Under the pieces are notes generated by a model. It searched no databases and had not been told where the DNA came from. It saw nothing but the letters and a program-made list of their open reading frames with translations. Below, piece by piece: positions 10,806 through 21,589 of a DNA stretch of 64,000 nucleotides (position 1 is its first letter; every line of letters begins with the position of its first letter). The stretch covers positions 17,664,070 to 17,728,069 of the forward strand of contig NC_133481.1 in NCBI RefSeq assembly GCF_025370935.1. Direction: 5' to 3'. Position numbers and translations under genes: made by a program. Source of the DNA: Choristoneura fumiferana (taxonomy: Eukaryota; Arthropoda; Insecta; Lepidoptera; Tortricidae).

Positions 10806-11701
10806 TTATTCGAACTTCTCAAAAATATGTTACTACGTTCTTATTACGTCGGAATAATGATCTACGGTACATATTTTTGAAGCGTTAGATAAGTTCATAC
10901 TCAATAAGTTCTGTAAGTAGTATAAGTTCATACACTCGTCTATAGTCGAAGAAACTGAATCACAGGGGTGGAACCTTTTTCATAATCAATTTCACTTTGA
11001 TTTATTTGGCAGATGTATGAGATGTTAACATGACATTAGTGCCACAAAGGTTCCTCTCGGGCACGACGTGATTCAGGTTGCTTCGATTGTAACTCCAAGT
11101 TCATCTCTGGAGAGCATTACTTCCCTCTTGTTAAAATGCAAATTAAAGTTTGACCAAAATTATTCGTTTGAAGTCTATTGACCTTTGCACTTTGATGTAA
11201 CCTACTTAACAAAACGTAATTTTTTCATTCATCCGCTATGAAATATGATATCTTCATAATTTACAATGCAAATATAACACCTAATAAGTTTCAACAAGCC
11301 TTAAACAAAACGGTTGCTTTATTAAAATAACGATCAATCATTCCATACCAATTTAAATAACAAAAAGTTGAGATTACATAAGCGTTTCTATCTAATATAA
11401 TTCATGTGTGATAAAAAATATAAACAGGCTTCCATAATCACGTGTGAACTACCTATACGAGGTCAAAAAAAATCATTACGAAATGAGATTTTGAGTCATT
11501 AATTCGTCTTTTTAATATCGCTACGCAGTTCGTCAGTCCGTCACAGAACTGTATTTCTATAACCTTTATAAATAGACAGCTGGAATTTATACATAATGTG
11601 TGTTTCTATTACCGCTACAACCCCAAAATAATAAAATGAAATATAATTTATTTAAACTCTAGTGCATCAATTTTTTAGAAGCAGGAATCTGCTGATGCTG
11701 G
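10804..11701. other. Intronic DNA without recognised features
   Basis: AT-rich sequence. I see no gene, repeat end or notable motif. Confidence 0.4.
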
Positions 11702-11770
11702 CTTTTTACAAGCTTTTATTGAAGTTGCCGCTGTCTGTAACTTGATTTTGGGTTAAAATCTTGCAAGTTC
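11702..11770 (-). repeat. Fragment of the 'GCTGACTGTAC' element family (3' end)
   Basis: TTTTTACAAGCTTTTATT begins it, and CTGTCTGTAACTTG and AAATCTTGCAAGTT follow in the order seen in the fuller copies at 27035-27330 and 44456-44766 (read on the opposite strand). It is truncated where the LINE fragment at 11771 begins. Confidence 0.55.
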
Positions 11771-12075
11771 CGTCGAGACTACCCGACACAGAACAAAAAT
11801 CATCGACATAGCTCAGAGAATGAGCAAGTTGAAGTGGCAGTGAACTAGTCATATCTGTCGCAGAACCGACGACCGCTGGAGTAAACGAGTTCTTGAGTGG
11901 ACACTGCGTCTCGGCAAATGTAGTAAGTAAGACACCCTCCGGCCGGGTGGAGTGACGACCTGCAAAAAGCTGCTGGTAAAAGCTGGATGCGTCTAGCCGA
12001 GGACAGGGCGCAACAGCGCTCATTCAGGGAGGCCTATGTCCAGCAGTGGACTGCTATTAGGCGATGATCATGATT
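11771..12075 (+). pseudogene. 5'-truncated RTE-type LINE, end of the reverse transcriptase ORF and tail
   Basis: The sequence matches the 3' coding end seen at 45101-45418 (GACATAGCTCAGAGAATGAG, then GTGGCAGTGAACTAG, CGCAGAACCGACGACCGCTGG), but is broken by stops and small indels. It ends with GGGAGGCCTATGTCCAGCAG, TGGACTGC and an ATGATCATGATT tail. That peptide end (EAYVQQW) and the ATG-rich tail are typical of lepidopteran RTE elements. It is not functional. Confidence 0.75.
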
Positions 12076-12351
12076 GCTCTTATAACAGCTGAATCAATCA
12101 GTAAAGAAATACCTTCTAACATAAAATTAAGCTTCCTTTCTTTTACTGAACGTAATCTTTTCAAATTGAATGCCCTTAACCATATGTCGTAACTGATGCA
12201 AAACATTAGCCTCTATTACTCTATAGTCTTTGATCAAAAAGTGGACAATTGAAGGTGTCGACACCTGATACATGGCGCTGTCACGAAGTCACGATCGTGT
12301 CGGTCGACATAGGCCGGACTATAGTTTATACAGGCTGATTTTTATTCGATA

Positions 12352-12672
12352 CTAGCTGTTGCCCGCGACTCCGCGTACCCTCAGGAACAACTAATTTTTT
12401 TCGGGATATTGGTATTATTTATTCTGGTCATCTAATATCATGTATGTAAGATTACATGGCAATCGGTTCAGCAGGGCTACTACGAAACTCAAAACTCGAA
12501 GTTCGTGTCGTGCGGACACTCTGACACTTATACTATTTGATACGAGAGCGAGAGGGACCGCAAGACACGAACTTCGAGTTTCGAGTTTCGTAGTAGCCCT
12601 GCTGAAGTTAAGGCATGAAATTGGAATAAACAAACAAACTCACTTTTACATTTACAATATTATTATCAAGGA
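12352..12672 (-). mobile_element. Lep1-like Helitron interrupted by a MITE
   Basis: On the plus strand the copy starts CTAGCTGTTGCCCGCGACTC and breaks off at AATCGGTTCAG near 12470. After the 138-bp palindrome it resumes with AACAAACAAACTCACTTTTA, then CATTTACAATATTATTATCAAGGAT, which is the family's other end. The missing middle is small. So this is one Helitron copy split by a later insertion. Confidence 0.65.
12468..12605. mobile_element. 138-bp palindromic MITE, 'CTACGAA' family
   Basis: TCAGCAGGGCTACTACGAAA at the left is the exact reverse complement of the right end TTTCGTAGTAGCCCTGCTGA. The arms continue through CTCGAAGTTCGTGTCGTGCGG and its mirror. The two overlapping open frames on opposite strands here are products of this symmetry, not genes. 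Related, more decayed copies are at 404-530 and 34250-34365. Confidence 0.85.
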
Positions 12673-14284
12673 TCTACAATATTAGTTTTTTGCCTACTAG
12701 TACTGGGTAATTTTAAATAGGAGAATAAATAAAAAACTCCATAGTTACAAAATGAGTTAATTACAGAAATGGTTCAATGATTAACTCATTGTAATACCCT
12801 TTTGTTCCGCCATTTTCACATAGCGTCTTATAACAATCAGGATCTTATAAAAAGGGCAGTGTGGAACCCAACAATTATAACGAAGTTTGACCACCTGTCC
12901 TCGTTCTAAATTCAAATTAACCAATTAGACAATTCGATCTCCGCAACCACAGTCGCAATACAAATGCAAATTGAACATGATTGGCTCTTCAATTGTTTAA
13001 GTGTTATGAAATAAATTAGAAATGTCATAGACTATAAAAGAATAGAGTCGGTGAAAAAAAAAGTTTATCTTATTGTATTGTTGTATGTGATATGTGAAAG
13101 TCAAAAATGTAATGTCAGATGTTTTGAAATGATTGAATAAAGTCTTTTGGCTGCAGACTACTTGTAGTAATTATATTATGTATGAAAAAAATGACAATTT
13201 AGCCAAAAAGTTAACTAGCAAGAAAAAACTCGTATAATTCCGAGTCGGGTACAAACCCAGGATTTACTAGAGTCAAAATATACGAAGCCGTCATCTATAA
13301 TAACTAGAAGTAGGTATACGAGGTTAGCAGCTAATGCTCAGTTCTTGTCACTTTCGCTTTTCATGTGTGTAAACATAATATTGTATTAATACAAGTGCAA
13401 GTGCAAGTAATTAAAGCCGATTCTGTTTACTAAGCGACAAAACAAGTGAAACTCTCACTAAACATCTACTATTACTCGAAATTTGTCAAGTGGTGTCAAG
13501 TGAACAGTCACGTCAAGTAAAAATTGACAACTGAAGGCTAATACTTTATATCATTCTCTTATACATGTATGAATAGTTACTTGTCACTTGTCATTCAGCA
13601 GATAAGTCCCTAGCCATAAACATTAATGATAAATACTAAGCTCATGTAAATTTAGCATAAACTAGGATTTATGCTTCTAACTTTTTAACCCTAGACCGTG
13701 CAAGCAGCTTTAATAGTATTAGTAGAATTTAATTATCTACGGACTTTAACTATATTATCAACTCTATGGTCAGGTACATGAGAGGAGCAATCAAGTAGGT
13801 CGAATGAGAATGTAGCGTGAGAAAATGAGTTATGATACGTATTTGTTATGTATTAATGATTTCATATTGCAGGCTTCTTTAGTTTATAAGTATTATTAAG
13901 TACTAAGAGAAAAACCGGCTAAGTGCGAGTTAAAGAATCACGCACCGATAGTTCCGTTATCTCTAAATAAGCTGTCTAAACGCCAGTGCATATGATCGCA
14001 AAATTAAGTTGGTTGTTAGGAGATAAATGAGGGAATGTGTTGATAATTTTCATGTAATATTGGTAATATTTTCATTTGTTTTTATGTACAATAAAGAGTT
14101 TTACAATACAATGCAATACTATATATTATCATAATATTTCAAGTTCATAGATCAATATATAGTAAAACAACAAAATATAGTAAAAAATCCTTTGATAATG
14201 TAAACAGATTTTACTTACAACTCTACGAAGAATTAACTTTAATGATTGTGGCATAATTTCGTGACTTTCTTAATTTTTTAAGTT
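12673..14284. other. Intronic DNA, few features
   Basis: Mostly featureless AT-rich DNA. Around 13909-13960 the words AAAACCGGCTAAGTGCGAGT and ATCACGCACC match the end of the 'AGGGTTCCG' repeat family (compare 62534-63111). At 14085-14110 GTACAATAAAGAGTTTTACA resembles a LINE polyadenylation tail. Confidence 0.4.
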
Positions 14285-14340
14285 AGTGCGATTTTTGAAC
14301 TCTACAATAATAAATTATTGTAGAGTTCAAAAATCGCACT
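14285..14340. repeat. Perfect 27-bp-arm palindrome (cruciform-capable hairpin)
   Basis: The arm AGTGCGATTTTTGAACTCTA then CAATAAT is followed by a 2-base spacer and its exact reverse complement. No mismatch was found over the 27 bases. It has no coding capacity and no recognised family. Confidence 0.92.
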
Positions 14341-15556
14341 TTCTAGTGAATTATTTTTTCAAGGAAGATTTTTTTTTATATCTTTTTTTATTATCATCAT
14401 ATATTTAAGAGCCTCTCTTGTCGGTGGATTAATCGCCATTTTATACGCCCCTGCAATGCTTTGAACTCCTAATTGAAGGGAAATTAAAGGGCAGGAGAGG
14501 CAGTGGAAGACTGAGATGTGCGATTATAGATCAAAGCCAAAGAGAAGGTCTCTTTTATATTGACTATAGAATCATATGAAAAACGGTCTTTAAAGCACCT
14601 ATTGTTTTTTTAAACTATTAAAAGTTCCCACACTACCAACTCTTAATATTTACCGTAACAATTACGAGCGTGGAGAATAGTAAAAATAAGGTCGCGCATA
14701 CGCTAGTTTTTATGCCAATATCAACATAGCTCCTCTTAATCTAAACTAAATCTGATATCTAATACTTACTCATAATCTAATTTTCCACCTCAACGATTGG
14801 CATAATGGTAAATCTGCTTCACATCCCTAGTGATTACTGTCAAAGTATATCCTTCAGTCCGGTAGCTTCAATGGCGGCCATTTTGGAATTTCGTTGCCGT
14901 GGTTACGTCGTAGGCGTACGGGATACGTTGCCAGTTATTTAAAACGTTTATATACTGGTGTGATGCAATTTTTTTTTATTTGCTTTCTTTTGAAACGATG
15001 GTATACAGGGCAATGGTTTACCGTCAAGCTACCCTGAACTTGCGCTTCAGTTTTATTCGCAATCTTGGCCTCATTTTTTTAATTGAAAAACTGTGAATTA
15101 TTTGGGTGTCGATTAAACATCAACAGTCTATCTACCGGCAAATAATGATGTGTCACCTTGACATTGACAGATCTAATCGACGCGCTTTAAAAAAAAACAT
15201 GCTCAAAAAGTTAGCCAGCCTATTATATTGATTATTGCATTTAGGCCATAAATAACAAAGTACGAGTATTCTCATCTGATATCTGACCAGATGGAGGGAT
15301 GGACTGGTAATGCCAGGCCAGAAATATAACAGTTTATTTAAATGCCCTAAGGTTGGCCAACCTGCCGCCTCGAGGTTTTTCCTTTCAAACTGTACGATAG
15401 TGATAATTTACGGCCGGTGTTTAATCGTACCTCGCCATATCCGCGAATAGATACGTTATGGGTGTACGCGAACGCTTTACGAGCGCCATTTTTTCAACTT
15501 TACACGTGTTCTATATTAGTTTGGCTTCGCGTGATATAACTTTGTTTTATAGTTTA
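14341..15556. other. Intronic DNA without recognised features
   Basis: Nothing certain. 14470-14540 (GGGCAGGAGAGGCAGTGGAAGACTGAG) resembles the charged C-terminal coding of a LINE, but is too short and decayed to assign. A GC-richer patch lies at 15395-15490. Confidence 0.35.
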
Positions 15557-15773
15557 CTAGCTTTTGCCCGCGACTTCGCTCGCGCAGAATTAGTATTTTT
15601 TTGATCCCACAGGAACCATACATTATTTCGGGATAAAAAGTAGCCTTAATATTTTACCTGTATGCCAAATTTCATGCAAATCCGTTCAGTAGTTTTTGCG
15701 TGAAAGAGTAACACACATCCAAACAAACATACATCCTTCCATACAAACTTTCGCGTTTATAATATTAGTAAGA
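15557..15773 (-). mobile_element. Lep1-like Helitron, near full length
   Basis: Read on the plus strand it opens with CTAG and CTTTTGCCCGCGACTTCGCT, passes CGGGATAAAAAGTAGCC and CCAAATTTCATGCAAATCCG, and closes with TTTATAATATTAGTAAGAT. Both diagnostic ends are present. A further CTAGCTGTTGCCCGCG fragment lies at 15890-15920. Confidence 0.75.
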
Positions 15774-16935
15774 TAAGAGTGAAGTCAGGAGGTGAGGAGG
15801 TGGGAGTAGGTAGGTAGTTATCCATCCATAGTTAGCGCAATAATAAAAGAAGTGAGATAGCAAGAGAAGTAGTAAGATACCTAGTAAGACTAGCTGTTGC
15901 CCGCGTCTTCATCTGCAAAGGATTCATCATCATAAAAGTTAAATGAAAGCTCATGAAGTTATATTACTATTAGGACTTAAACACGACAATTCAGTGCTCA
16001 AATTACTTCGACGTTTTAGTAATTGACAACAATGCAAGGGTCCAGTAAAAAAAAAGAAGTGCGGGTAGTTCGAAAAACTTGCGCGGCTAGACAAGCGCGA
16101 CCACACTTCAGTTTACTCGTGACCACGGCCGCTGCAATGTGGTCGAAACGTCGAGGTATTTTTAAGAAACTACCGCTTTTAAGTCCCGAAAGTAATAATG
16201 ATTATGGGTGAAAATCATAAAGATTTTAAAATATTACTATACTTGAAACGCTTAGGTAATTAACTAAATGTAAACAAACTTCAACTGTCAGATTTGGTAC
16301 ATTCAAGCATTCAGTATTTATTTATTGCAACACCTTTTACAAAAAAATACAAAAATTATTCCCTGTTAGGGCGTGGCATTTTAAACATATTGTAATACAA
16401 AATAGACTAGTGTATTTCAATACAGAATTGTAAATGTTTAGATAGTTAAATGCTGTTTCAATATTTAAGACACCAATTGACGTTATTTTGTTTACATTTA
16501 GTTAAATACTATCAAATCCAAGTATAGTTGACTTTGGGAGCGCACAAATCGCCTAACACGTTTAGGGAGCCGTGTAATTGCAATTAACTTTTCTAATTCC
16601 TGTTTAAGATTAATAAATTGGATCAAGAAATACCTAAACACCGCTAAACACCTCGGGACAAGTTCTCTTATGGGTTATGGTCACGCGATGGCTAATGATG
16701 TAACTAATAATTTATGAGGCCAAACGTGGGCAAACATGAGTATCAGATAAATAAGACGAAAATTATTTTTAGCGTTAATTCTCAAGTTATTTCATCCGGT
16801 CTAAAAGTTCCGTAAAACGTTCACTCGCAACAAATAATGTTGGGAACTTTTTGTGATTATTCCATGATGAACTCCTTTCGTTTAGGTTTCCGTACTTAAA
16901 AGAAAAACAATTCTTCTATAGTCATTTGTAAAAAT
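15774..16935. other. Intronic DNA with a small Helitron end and an unassigned repeat
   Basis: Holds a CTAGCTGTTGCCCGCG fragment at 15890-15920. A GC-richer block at 16050-16165 (GACCACGGCCGCTGCAATGT then GGTCGAAACGTCGAGG) looks like a degraded interspersed repeat. Its 62-codon frame shows no protein features. Confidence 0.4.
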
Positions 16936-17181
16936 CCGTGGTGGCCTAGTGGTTTGACCTATTGCCTCTCAAGCAGAGGTTCATGGTTTCAAACCCCGGC
17001 CCGCCCCTCTGAGCTTTTCCAAGTTCATGTGCGAAATTTACCACGAGCTTGAAGTAATTCAATGGTATGTGTGAAGTTCCCAATCCGCACTGGGCCCGCG
17101 TGGGAACTACGGCCCAAGCCCTCTTATTATGAGAGGAGGCCTGTACCCAGCAGTGGGGCGTAAATAGGCTGGGATGGATAG
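16936..17181 (+). mobile_element. tRNA-derived SINE, family B, full length
   Basis: The head reads CCGTGGTGGCCTAGTGGTTT (A box) and, about 45 bases later, GGTTTCAAACCCC (B box). A body follows with GTGCGAAATTTACC, GGGCCCGCGTGGGAACTACG and GAGAGGAGGCCTGTACCC, ending AAATAGGCTGGGATGG. An internal polymerase III promoter is implied. Other copies are at 42876-43148, 50882-51177 and 57827-58210, with fragments elsewhere. Confidence 0.85.
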
Positions 17182-17714
17182 TCATTTGATTTTCTGTGTG
17201 TTGGTCTCTGAAGCCTCTTTTATTTCTTAGTTAAGAGTAGAGAGGACTCTACTCTCCACCACATCCAATCCACTGCAATGAGCATGAAGTCAAAATGACG
17301 AAGTAATTTTCGTAATAGGTTTAGATTAAAACCCGGGTGATATCAATTATGAGTCAGACTTTTTTTAACCGACTTCAAAAAAGAGGAGGTTCTATGTTCC
17401 AATGTTTGAATTTTTGGTAATGTATGTTCACCGATTACTCATTATAGGTATAGAAGTATCAAATTAAAATTTATACCAAATACTCATGTCTGCAATCTCC
17501 TGGAACTATGATTTAGATTCAAGATGACGTCGCAGTCGTAACTTTGACGTGTTATATTATGATGATATGAAGATTTTTATTTAGACAATAAGCATAGTAT
17601 TCAATCATACTTTTGCAACCACAAACTGAATAATTTCGATTGGTTTTTTTTTGGAATCTTTACAAACAAGCTGAGATATGTGGTGCATAGGAGAAATTCG
17701 TGTCTGTATCACTG
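17182..17714. other. Intronic DNA, one repeat start
   Basis: TTTTTTTAACCGACTTCAAA at 17359-17378, continuing AAAAGAGGAGGTTCTATG, is a common lepidopteran repeat start, but its extent could not be fixed. The rest shows nothing. Confidence 0.35.
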
Positions 17715-17860
17715 TCCAGTGGTGGTGTAGTGGTATAGCACGTGGCACGGAATGCCGAGGACCTGGGTTCGATTCCCAGCACTGGTCTTATTTTTCTGGT
17801 TTTTCTATGCATCTACATTTCAGTTTGTATTTTTGAATAATTTCGGACACTTTTTGTGAC
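17715..17860 (+). mobile_element. tRNA-derived SINE, family C
   Basis: The head TCCAGTGGTGGTGTAGTGGT and B box GGGTTCGATTCCCAGCACTGG fold almost like a tRNA (T arm CTGGG/CCCAG, six-pair acceptor stem CCAGTG/CACTGG). The anticodon stem is weak, and the same head and the same tail (TTTTTCTGGTTTTTCT, then GCATC and CAGTTTGTATTTTTGAATAA) recur at 61265-61400. A shared tail downstream of the tRNA part marks a SINE rather than a tRNA gene. Confidence 0.7.
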
Positions 17861-18414
17861 ACTTTTGTATTTTGTATACTTGTAGGCCAGTATTAATTTT
17901 ACAGTGAAGTGTTTGGTTCGGTATAATACATTTTAAGTAGCACAGAAAAGAATCGGTAAGTCTGTGACCAGCCTAAAAAGACATTGTTGATTCAAATTTT
18001 CTGTTAAAGACAACACACGTTATAAGCTGAAATCCTAATAAGACGATGCGCAAAACGTTCTAACTAGGAGGACATTTATATACCTACAACATGAAACTAA
18101 TTCTTAGTCAATCCGACCACTTTAAGTGAACGTATAAATTTTACTGAACGCATCCATTCAAATAACGAACGGTAAAAAAATAGGAGGCGTTTGTGCATCT
18201 ACGCAAACGCATAATTAAACGCAGTGATGTTTTTCAGTGCTCTAAAAAGGTGCTTTCTCATTGGCGTTTTCTATTTCGAGATCGGCATCCGTAAAATCAT
18301 ATGCAATGAAGTATTGCATGCGCTGCGCAGGCGTGGAATGTACGAGTATTAGCACGTAACTACTTACATAAGATGTATTCTATAGATATGTCAGTGTAGG
18401 ATTCCGTGCTTCTT

Positions 18415-18865
18415 ATTTTTACATGGTTTTATTTAGTTTCACGTTTTACAATTTTAAGATGGACGGATGACCTGGTTAAAGCTGCGGGTTCACGGTGGAT
18501 GCAGGCCGCTGCCAACCGAAGCAACAGGAGGTCTATGGGGGAGGCCTATGTCCAACAGTGGACGTCCTACGGCTGAGATGTTGATGATGATTTAGTTTCA
18601 CCTGCCCCGTTGTCTGTCTGTCTGTAATCAAATCTTGCAAGTTATTCGACCAACTTCCAGTAGTTGGATTGACTTAAAATTTGGTATACTTATGTAAATT
18701 GCGTGACAATACAATCTGGTAGTGATATCCTGGTAGTCCGGCCAGGATAGTCTCCACAGGATGGAAATCGACTTGAAATTTGGTATGCAAATGTAGTTTG
18801 GGATTTATAGAAGGACTGTCAACAAAAAGTAAAGTCAGCAAAAAAGCTTGTATTAAAAATGAAAT
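18415..18865 (-). mobile_element. 'GCTGACTGTAC' element interrupted by a LINE end
   Basis: On the plus strand the element starts TTTTTACATGGTTTTATTTAG and breaks at TTTCAC (18442). It resumes at 18590 with ATTTAGTTTCACCTGCCCCG and runs through GTTGTCTGTCTGTCTGTAAT, AATTTGGTATAC, TGGTAGTCCGGCCAGGATAG and GTCAACAAAAAGTAAAGTCAGC to AAGCTTGTATTAAAAAT. Both ends carry an AAGCTTTT-type inverted repeat. It appears to be a non-autonomous DNA element of unknown superfamily. Confidence 0.7.
18443..18589 (+). mobile_element. Short RTE-type LINE insertion with 12-bp target duplication
   Basis: This 147-bp piece encodes only the last residues of the RTE polyprotein (TDDLVKAAGSRWM... to GEAYVQQWTSYG and TGA) and a GATGTTGATGATG tail. 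The flanks are exact 12-bp repeats, ATTTAGTTTCAC at 18431-18442 and 18590-18601. That is the signature of target-primed insertion of a strongly 5'-truncated copy. Confidence 0.85.
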
Positions 18866-20212
18866 TTTTAACATTAAAAAAAACTTATTAAAAAAGAAGG
18901 TTTTTGTACGGAAAATTGTTGTACAAGAAGGGTAAAAAAAGGGGGAAACTGTCACGGGGGTCAAAAGTAAAAGTCGCTCTTTATGGCTGAAGGAAGGATG
19001 ATGTGATGATGTGTTCCTGTCATCCCTTTATCTCATTATCCAAAGAGCCATTATACTGTTGAAGTTTTTTCACGTGATTGGAAGGTACAAAATTAGTGTT
19101 TCAATCTAGACAATAGTTTAAATAATACCCTGCGTATAGTAGTAATGCTTTAACCCTTTGACCGCCACGGTCGGTAAAACACAACAGCTCAAAATAGTGC
19201 CATAGTGGCCATGTTGGCATTTCGTGGCGCATATGGAACGATTTTCAGTTTTTTTTTTGTCGGCTGTTAAAAGGTTAATCAATTACTATGAACAATAAGA
19301 ACTACATATATTAGTAATAAAAATTGTAATTGTAATAACATCAAAAAAATATTTTAACAGTTTGCGGCAAACAAGTTTTTTTTTGTTAAACTTACTGCGT
19401 AGGTATCTTCTGCATAAAAGAGGTTTACGCTTGTCCATTAAAAAAAAACGCTTGTGCCTATGGTAAGTGGTTCGAAAGGAAAAGCGTTTCGTTCCTCACG
19501 AAGGATTAGATAACCGTCATTATGTGCATTTTATGAGAATATTGTCAAGTAAAACATCTTTTTGAGTCGTTTACATTTTGTTAATCGTCTTGTTAGGTTT
19601 CCGTGTACTTTTTCTGTTTTAAAGCCTTTTTTATTTGGGCTGTCATATTTCTAGCTGACATATAGTCAAACACATGAATGATACTATACCTAGTGCCATC
19701 CAGGAAGACGCGTGATTTTGTCAAAATTAGACATTAATGACATTGTAATAAGAACCACGGCACGCGTCATCGTGAATGACTCTACCTATACAAAAGTTTA
19801 ATTTTTTTGAGCTATAAATTGAAAAATTCGTCAACTATCGATATGATACAAGCATCGTACATCATTGAATTGCTTTGCAGGTATTACAGGTTGTTATGAT
19901 AAAAATCAGTTTAAAGATGTCAAATTATAATCTTATAACAATAATTTAATAGTAATGACAACAGCACATTAATAAACATTAGCAAAGTGACTTCTAACTT
20001 TTACCGATCGCACAAGAATCGAGTACTAGGAATCGGTTCCAACTATCGATAGTATCGCTACCGTGAACGATCATTAAGGCTATCTGCCAATTCGTAAATA
20101 TGCCATTAAACGTTAGCTCAGTACATAAAATCTGAGTCGATTAAGGGTTCCCAGATAGATATATCGATTATCGAGCTTAATTAGTTGCTAGAGATAGCGG
20201 TAGTTTATATAC
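18866..20212. other. Intronic DNA with a cluster of ATCGAT words near its end
   Basis: No gene seen. Between 19835 and 20175 the words CTATCGATATG, CTATCGATAG and ATATATCGATTATCGAGC occur. A CAGTACATAAAATCTGAGTCG stretch and other AT-rich DNA carry no further signal. Confidence 0.4.
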
Positions 20213-20320
20213 ATCGTACTAATATTATAAATTTGAAATGTGAGTATGTCGTGCTGGTGTGTGTTTGATACTTTTTGACGTTAAAAAGGCTCAACGGATT
20301 TGAATAAATGTTGACATGTA
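20213..20320 (+). repeat. Lep1-like Helitron, 5' fragment
   Basis: CGTACTAATATTATAAATTT starts it, followed by GTGTGTTTGATACTTTTTGACG and AACGGATTTGAAT. The 3' half with CCCGCGGGA and CTAG is missing. Confidence 0.55.
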
Positions 20321-21274
20321 TGTAGGGTACTTTCAGTCTTGATTATTTGCTTGCGATCGGGATTGGTATAAGTTAGTTTACCGAAATTTCAATCGCTAAT
20401 TTTAGATACTTGAAAGTTACTTTCTTTGTTATAGGTTTAAGTATTAAATACAGGTACTTAGGTACAGGTGTTTAATAAAGGTACATAATTTTATGGTCAA
20501 TTCCAAGAAAAAAACTCGATGTACGAGTATTGTTAAGCTTAAAAAAAATATTCGAAATTACCAATGACCATAGGGCTGGTGCATTTCTCGCCCAACGTAT
20601 TGGAATCACGATCCAGCGCGGAAATGCAGCCAGCCTTATGGGCACTCTTCCTCAGGGACAAGACTTGGGGGAATTGTATATATATATAGTTAATTTATTT
20701 TTATGATAATTTAGTGTAACTTCAATTGTACCTTTTTAATTTAAAATAAATTTATCAAAAGTAAAAAAAAAGCTTTAAATAAATGAGGTTTATCGATTAA
20801 ATCCACATTTTTTTCCAGCAATTGTCTAGTGCTTTAAATACAGCGGCTGTTTGATTCAACCAACATTTTTAATCAATCGATGTTCCTAATTTAAAATTCA
20901 AAACTTCGACCAGTGACTGTGGCAGCGTGGGGCAGCTCTCATTTGTTCCATTTGCAAATCCGACCGAAAAAGATTGGCCCCCCAGTCGATTCATTTGTCT
21001 TCTTGTCGAGTACGTTTTACCGTGGTCGAGTAATATTAGTAAAAAGAGGTTGCATTACGCGATGCATTCCCACAGCCCTATACTAGGACTAAGAATAGAC
21101 GTTTTTTGCCGCCAATGCCTAGGGATGCTAGATTTGCTACTAATGATTGCTGTTCTAATTAGCAAAGTATGTTGTTGATTGTGTTTTCTTTTAGTTGAAG
21201 TACAACTTTAGGTAATGGCAAGTTTTATGAAGAGCTTGCAAAAAGTTACACGATGTAAAGAAAAGTTAGTTATC
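20321..21274. other. Intronic DNA without recognised features
   Basis: AT-rich sequence with a TATATATATA tract near 20676 and short frames lacking any conserved motif. At 20578-20670 GGTGCATTTCTCGCCCAACG and AATCACGATCCAGCGCGGAA may come from an old retroelement, unassigned. Confidence 0.35.
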
Positions 21275-21353
21275 AATATTATAAATGCGTAAGTTTGTGT
21301 GTGGTTTGATATTTTTTCATGCTGAAACGCCTGGATGGATTTGGTAGCTTAAT
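21275..21353 (+). repeat. Lep1-like Helitron, 5' fragment
   Basis: AATATTATAAATGCGTAAGT followed by TTGTGTGTGGTTTGATATTT and CGCCTGGATGGATTTGG matches the 5' part of the family. The 3' part is missing. Confidence 0.5.
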
Positions 21354-21405
21354 CTTAATTAATTAGTATAACGCCAGAATTAAAACTACGTATTAAGACT
21401 AATCC

Positions 21406-21589
21406 CACTAATATTATAAAAAGTTTTTAAGTTTGTTTGTTACCTTATCACGTCTAAACCGCTAAAGCGATCAAAATAAAATTCGGTATACTGATAGTTT
21501 GAATCCTGAGTAAGAACAGAACAGCTTTTAGCCCGAAAAATTGCATAGTTCTCCGAATTCTACGCGATGGAGTCGCGGGCAACAACTAG
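21406..21589 (+). mobile_element. Lep1-like Helitron, near full length
   Basis: Starts ACTAATATTATAAAAAGTTT, has TTACCTTATCACGTCTAAAC and AAATTCGGTATACTG, and ends GATGGAGTCGCGGGCAACAA|CTAG. Both family ends are visible. It is non-coding. Confidence 0.75.

Noticed and set aside
10436..10822. 128-codon minus-strand open frame
   Set aside because: It starts in a (TG)n microsatellite read as Thr-His and has no domain-like pattern.
12415..12685. Two overlapping frames on opposite strands with similar peptides
   Set aside because: They arise from the two arms of the palindromic MITE at 12468-12605.
17715..17790. A functional tRNA gene
   Set aside because: The acceptor and T arms fold, but the anticodon stem is poor, and a second copy at 61265 shares the non-tRNA tail, so it is a SINE.
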